In this document: positions 10,801 to 13,078 of the stretch, one piece after another
Layout: each line of letters starts with the position of its first letter
Position numbering within the stretch: the stretch's first letter is position 1
Assembly (NCBI GenBank): GCA_964635065.1
Contig: CAZWMK010000068.1
Location: 1 to 13,078 of the forward strand
Length of the DNA stretch: 13,078 nucleotides
Reading direction: 5' to 3'
Source of the DNA: CAZWMK01 sp964635065
Lineage (GTDB): Bacteria > Pseudomonadota > Alphaproteobacteria > Sphingomonadales > Sphingomonadaceae
The notes under the pieces: generated by a model
The model's input: only the letters and a program-made list of their open reading frames with translations
What the model was told of the DNA's origin: nothing
Database searches by the model: none
Program-made: the position numbers and the translations under genes

Positions 10801-10981
10801 CCTCTTCGGGGGTCATGCCGGGGGCCTTCAGGATGATCTTCACCTGAGTGGAACTGATATCCGGAAAGGCATCGATTGGCAGATTGGCAAACGACCAGGC
10901 GCCCCAGCCCGCCAGCGCAAGCGCCAGCCCCAGAACCACGAAGCGCGCTGCCAGCGCCTTTTCGACGAGTTTGGCGAGCAT
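7871..10981 (-). CDS. czcA: Heavy-metal RND efflux pump, CzcA/CusA type
   Basis: A 1036-aa inner-membrane proton/metal antiporter of the HME-RND family, normally trimeric, pumping metal ions from periplasm (or cytosol) into the channel. N-terminal TM1 (about 13-33) is followed by the conserved PIDAFPDISSTQVKI and the porter domain with DFKDGTDIYWARSQVAERL. The TM4 signature GILVDGAVVVVEN supplies D401 and E408 for proton relay. Position 395 is Ala where CzcA has its first Asp (D402), a feature shared with CusA-like pumps; other segments (FTQPIEMRVSEMLTGAR, GIAVLNGLVMVSYF) look CzcA-like. Length matches the family. It starts 2 nt after the czcB stop and its TGA overlaps czcC. The substrate cannot be settled from motifs: Zn/Co/Cd/Ni is as likely as Cu/Ag. 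Confidence 0.95.
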   Translation of the reverse strand: MLAKLVEKALAARFVVLGLALALAGWGAWSFANLPIDAFPDISSTQVKIILKAPGMTPEEVESRVITPIEMEMLGIPDQAHLRSVAKYAIADITIDFKDGTDIYWARSQVAERLSNVSGDLPATVEGGMAPISTPLSDMVMFTLEGPQSLSEKRRVLDWTIRPALRTVPGVADVNALGGFVETFEVQPDNAALAAAGLTVEDLRDAIERSNRNDGAGRLKIGEEALIVRAVGAIRTLDDLSSVVIHAENGAVLRIGDVATVRMGSLTRYGAVTKNGQGEAVQGLVIALRGADASKVVADVKARLEEIKPGLPEGMSTNIFYDRSDLISRAVGTVEKALLEATVLVVLLLLLFLGDVRASVIVALALPMAALLTFIFMRAIGLTANLMSLGGLAIAVGILVDGAVVVVENVVERLSDAKNRQVGKLRTICIAASEVAVPVASGLLIIALVFVPLLTLEGLEGKLFAPVALTIVLALLSALVLSLTLVPVLAYFGLKPQDGHHEPWLMRQMAPRHARALDWAFANRRTVSLIAGGGLLLAGAAYTVTGKTFLPTMDEGVTLVQLAKLPSVNIEHSIAGDLRVQKLILDKVPEVTDVIARVGSDELGLDPMSLNETDSFFKLKPRAEWRVQDKDWLVTEIRNALEDIPGIEPSFTQPIEMRVSEMLTGARGDLAIRLFGPDLDELSRLAGQIQKRLEGIRGTSEAITVANDSVDYLQIDIDRVAAGRAGMPVDLLQDMMRAQVEGVRAGVVSEGMRRVPIVIRGTGGEGMDPQSFADQLYRSPSGQLVRASDVARIERTAGPVKLEHENGSRFALVQAFVSGRDLVGYVEEAKADIGAHVKLPAGYRIVWGGQFENQQRASARLMIVLPIAVLLIFIVLYLTLRSVRASALILVNIPFAAVGGMVALAISGEYLSVPASVGFIALLGIAVLNGLVMVSYFRQLRQQGMPLGQAVREGAARRLRPVLMTASIAAFGLVPLLFASGPGSEIQRPLAIVVIGGLVTATLLTLILLPILYERFGESADERNAGASPLPAGGHA

Positions 10982-10983
10982 CG

Positions 10984-12087
10984 TTATTCGCCACCCAGCA
11001 GGACTTTGAGTTCAGCCAGACCTGCGGTTGCCACGCGTTCACCCGCCTTCAGGCCGGCGGTGAGCGTGATGCGGTCCGCGCTGCGCCCGGCCACTGTGAC
11101 GGGGCGTGCCGCAAAGCCAGTGCTGACCGCGACGAACACCACATCCTTGCCCTCCATTCGCGTCACGGCGGCGGCAGGCACGCTGACGCCTGCGAGGCTG
11201 GTCTTGCCCTTCAGCACCGCCATCACAGGTTTGCCGCTGACGAGTGCCGGGTCGGTCCCGATGCGCGCCTTGGCGATCAGCGAGCGGGTGGTGGGGTCAA
11301 TCGAGCTGCCGATCGAAATGATGGTGCCGCTGATCGTCTGGCCTGCACTGCCCGGCAGCGAAACGGCCATGCCTGTGTGAACCTCGCCCGCCAGTCGTTC
11401 CGGTATCTGAAGATCAAGCATGAAATTCGCCGTATTCTCGACCACGAAGGGCGCGGTCAGGCCATTGACCGGGCCACCGGTCTGGACATTCACCACGGCA
11501 ACCCGCCCGGCGATCGGCGCGCGCAGCGTGATTTCACCGCCCGTCCCGGCTCCGCTCTGGTCGAGGATGCGGCGGTTTTCGGTCACGGCCACATGCGCTT
11601 CGCGCAGTGCGGCCTGCGCCTCATCCGCGCGTGCGCCAGCAATGATGCCCTCGCGCGCCAACTGTTCGGTTCGTGCCGCCTGGGCCTTGGCGACGGTCAG
11701 TTGCGCCTGCCCGCGTGCCAGCGCCGCACCATATTGAACCGGTTCGATCGAGCGGACGATGGCGAGTGGTTGCCCCTTGGTGACGGTCTGCCCATTCACC
11801 ACGAACAGCCGCACCACCGATCCCCCGAATGGGGCTGTCACTGCCACCCGCGCTTCAGGAGGCAATGTCACCGTGCCGGGCACCGTGCCGATCTCCGCCG
11901 CGGAGGCTGGCATGGCGGGCTCGACCGTAATGCCCATGCGTTTGATCTGTTCGGAGGAGAGCGTGCCGGGCTTCGCGTCCGTCGCCGCCTCTTTCACGGG
12001 CTCCGTATCACCTGACCAAAACACCGCACCACTTGCCGCAGCAACAGCCAGCAGTGCAAAGCCGCCTAAAATCCATTTGCGTTCCAT
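10984..12087 (-). CDS. czcB: Periplasmic membrane-fusion protein of the CzcB/CusB type
   Basis: A 367-aa adaptor that joins the pump to the outer-membrane channel. It has an N-terminal anchor/signal (WILGGFALLAVAAASGAVFW), then the lipoyl half-motifs (VTAPFGGSVVRLFVVNGQTV and LRAPIAGRVAVVNVQTGGPV) flanking a helical hairpin (about 120-190), a beta-barrel domain and a membrane-proximal domain (VPAAAVTRMEGKDVVFVAV). The mature N-terminus has no Met/His cluster like the Cu/Ag-binding one of CusB, which slightly favours a Czc-type substrate. It is first in the operon, with the promoter/operator array directly upstream. The ATG at 12087 has no good Shine-Dalgarno and lies only 23 nt from the end of the half-site array, so its transcript may be nearly leaderless. 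Confidence 0.92.
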   Translation of the reverse strand: MERKWILGGFALLAVAAASGAVFWSGDTEPVKEAATDAKPGTLSSEQIKRMGITVEPAMPASAAEIGTVPGTVTLPPEARVAVTAPFGGSVVRLFVVNGQTVTKGQPLAIVRSIEPVQYGAALARGQAQLTVAKAQAARTEQLAREGIIAGARADEAQAALREAHVAVTENRRILDQSGAGTGGEITLRAPIAGRVAVVNVQTGGPVNGLTAPFVVENTANFMLDLQIPERLAGEVHTGMAVSLPGSAGQTISGTIISIGSSIDPTTRSLIAKARIGTDPALVSGKPVMAVLKGKTSLAGVSVPAAAVTRMEGKDVVFVAVSTGFAARPVTVAGRSADRITLTAGLKAGERVATAGLAELKVLLGGE

Positions 12088-12089
12088 AT

Positions 12090-12166
12090 CGTCTGATATC
12101 GCAATCGAAGCTGACGGAAACCTGACAATCTGTCAGGGAGATGTCAGATGACCATGCGATCAGACG
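12090..12166. promoter_or_regulatory. Symmetric divergent operator/promoter array between czcB and the two-component genes
   Basis: Four half-sites form a perfect dyad centred on 12129: CTGACG (12111-12116), CTGACA (12122-12127), TGTCAG (12131-12136) and TGTCAG (12142-12147). The inner pair, with one extra base on each side, forms the palindrome CCTGACA-ATC-TGTCAGG (12121-12137). Read outwards, each arm is a TGTCAG-type direct repeat with an 11-bp period, the spacing used by PhoB/OmpR-family regulators. Seven nt beyond each outer half-site stands a near-identical block: TGCGATCAGACG at 12155-12166 on the + strand and TGCGAT-AT-CAGACG at 12103-12090 on the - strand. These probably carry the two -10 regions. 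The neighbouring OmpR-type regulator is the natural candidate to bind here. Confidence 0.75.
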
Positions 12167-12187
12167 CATCAGGAGGGGCGGCAGCGG

Positions 12188-12844
12188 ATGCGCATTGTGC
12201 TGGTTGAAGATGATCCCGAACTGGGCCGCCGCCTGTCTGAACGGCTGGACAAGGCGGGCTTTGCGGTCGACTGGGTGCAGACCGTCGCTGCTGCGCGTGA
12301 CTGGCCGGATTTGAAGCTGACGTCTGCAATCATCCTCGACCTCGGCCTGCCCGATGGGGACGGGCTGGATCTGCTGCGTTACTGGCGTGCGCAGGGGGAG
12401 AGCGTCCCCGTCCTGATCCTCACCGCGCGCGGTAGCTGGCGCGACAAGGTCGAGGGGCTGAACAGCGGTGCGGATGATTTTGTCGTGAAGCCCGTGCGCT
12501 TCGAGGAACTGCTCGCACGGCTGCATGCGTTGACCCGACGTGGACGCGGGGACGGCGGCACGTTCCTCACATCAGGTGATCTGACGCTCGATCCCGTCGC
12601 GCGCACCGCTTCGCTGGGTGGTATGGCGCTTGATCTCAGCCGTAAGGAATTTGCCCTGCTTCATCTCTTCTTGCGTCGGGTCGGGCACATCATTTCGCAA
12701 GCTGATATTCTGGAACAACTCTACGCACTTGAGGCGGAGCGTGACCGCAATGCGGTGGAGGCGCATGTCAGCCGCCTGCGCCGCAAGATCGGTCGTGACC
12801 GCATCCGCACCGTGCGGGGCCTTGGCTACCGGCTGGAGGCATGA
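12188..12844 (+). CDS. OmpR/PhoB-family response regulator for the efflux operon
   Basis: A 218-aa DNA-binding response regulator. The receiver domain has the acidic pocket E7-D8-D9, phospho-acceptor D51 (ILDLGLPDGDG), T79 (LTARG) and K101 (VVKP). The winged-helix domain (about 120-218) shows LDLSRKEFALLHLFLRR, the recognition-helix region NAVEAHVSRLRRKIG and the wing IRTVRGLGYRLEA. The ATG has AGGAGG at 12171-12176, 11 nt upstream. Its stop overlaps the kinase start (ATGA), so the two are one operon. Divergent placement from czcBAC points to a CzcR/CusR-like role: activating metal efflux and its own operon. The metal signal is inferred only from context. Confidence 0.95.
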   Translation: MRIVLVEDDPELGRRLSERLDKAGFAVDWVQTVAAARDWPDLKLTSAIILDLGLPDGDGLDLLRYWRAQGESVPVLILTARGSWRDKVEGLNSGADDFVVKPVRFEELLARLHALTRRGRGDGGTFLTSGDLTLDPVARTASLGGMALDLSRKEFALLHLFLRRVGHIISQADILEQLYALEAERDRNAVEAHVSRLRRKIGRDRIRTVRGLGYRLEA

Positions 12845-13078
12845 TGGGGCTGTTCAACTCGTTGCGCGGGCGCTTTCTGCTGTCCATATTGCTCTGGGTG
12901 GCGCTGGGCATTGCCGCGATCTGTCTCAGCTCGGTGCGGCTTTTCACCATGCACGTCGAATCGCAATATCACGAGGAGCTGGAGGTGCATGTCCGCGAGC
13001 TGGGCGGGCTGACCGTGCTGGATGCTGAGGGGCGGCCGCATCTCACCCGGCCGCTCTCCGATCCACGCTATGCGGTGC
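12841..13078 (+). CDS. Sensor histidine kinase, N-terminal part (runs off the window)
   Basis: The first 79 codons are present, starting with the ATG at 12841 that overlaps the response-regulator stop (a second ATG at 12844 is possible). Residues about 13-33 form a transmembrane helix (FLLSILLWVALGIAAICL) after a short Arg-containing cytoplasmic start, followed by periplasmic sequence (TMHVESQYHEELEVHVREL). The last segment, RPLSDPRYAV, resembles the sensor domain of alphaproteobacterial kinases. HAMP, DHp and ATPase domains lie beyond the window, so kinase identity rests on gene order and on this N-terminal layout. His and Glu/Asp residues in the periplasmic part (H38, H45, H52) could take part in metal sensing, but this is a guess. 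Confidence 0.85.
   Translation, partial: MMGLFNSLRGRFLLSILLWVALGIAAICLSSVRLFTMHVESQYHEELEVHVRELGGLTVLDAEGRPHLTRPLSDPRYAV

Overview
The window comes from a GC-rich alphaproteobacterium, most likely a sphingomonad (Sphingomonadaceae). The 23S 3' end and 5S sequence look alphaproteobacterial, the rRNA operon ends in the order 23S-5S-tRNA-fMet that is usual in that class, and the protein-coding genes use GC-rich codons. The genus cannot be fixed by reading alone.

Region 1 (1-1048, + strand) is the distal end of an rRNA operon: the last ~640 nt of 23S rRNA, 5S rRNA, a hairpin with a T-run, initiator tRNA-fMet with an encoded CCA, and a strong intrinsic terminator. Region 2 (960-5382, - strand) is a tightly packed trio of site-specific recombinase genes: a 558-aa tyrosine recombinase, a 362-aa tyrosine recombinase and a 550-aa large serine recombinase. 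The trio runs head-on into the rRNA operon. The last 14 codons and stop of the serine recombinase are the antisense strand of tRNA-fMet, and the codons just before them are the antisense of the tRNA terminator. This looks like an element inserted at the 3' half of the tRNA gene.

Region 3 (5383-6641) is a patchwork: an AT-rich control region with GTTAC repeats, a small hypothetical gene, the C-terminal remnant of an unrecognised protein, and a decayed IS5-family transposase fragment. Region 4 (6642-12087, - strand) is a complete heavy-metal RND efflux operon, czcB-czcA-czcC type (membrane fusion protein, HME-RND pump, outer-membrane channel), with overlapping or near-touching genes. Region 5 (12188-13078, + strand) holds a divergent OmpR-family response regulator and the start of its sensor kinase, which runs off the window.

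The two-component system and the efflux operon share a 100-bp intergenic region. It contains an unusually regular, fully dyad-symmetric array of four TGTCAG-type half-sites. Each arm is followed at the same distance by a near-identical TGCGAT(AT)CAGACG block, so it reads as a mirror-image double promoter/operator. The likely logic is that the kinase senses a metal in the periplasm, the regulator binds the array, and both arms fire together. All genes from 12087 down to 960 are on the same strand and no clear terminator separates efflux operon from recombinases, so metal-induced read-through into the recombinase trio is conceivable but unproven.
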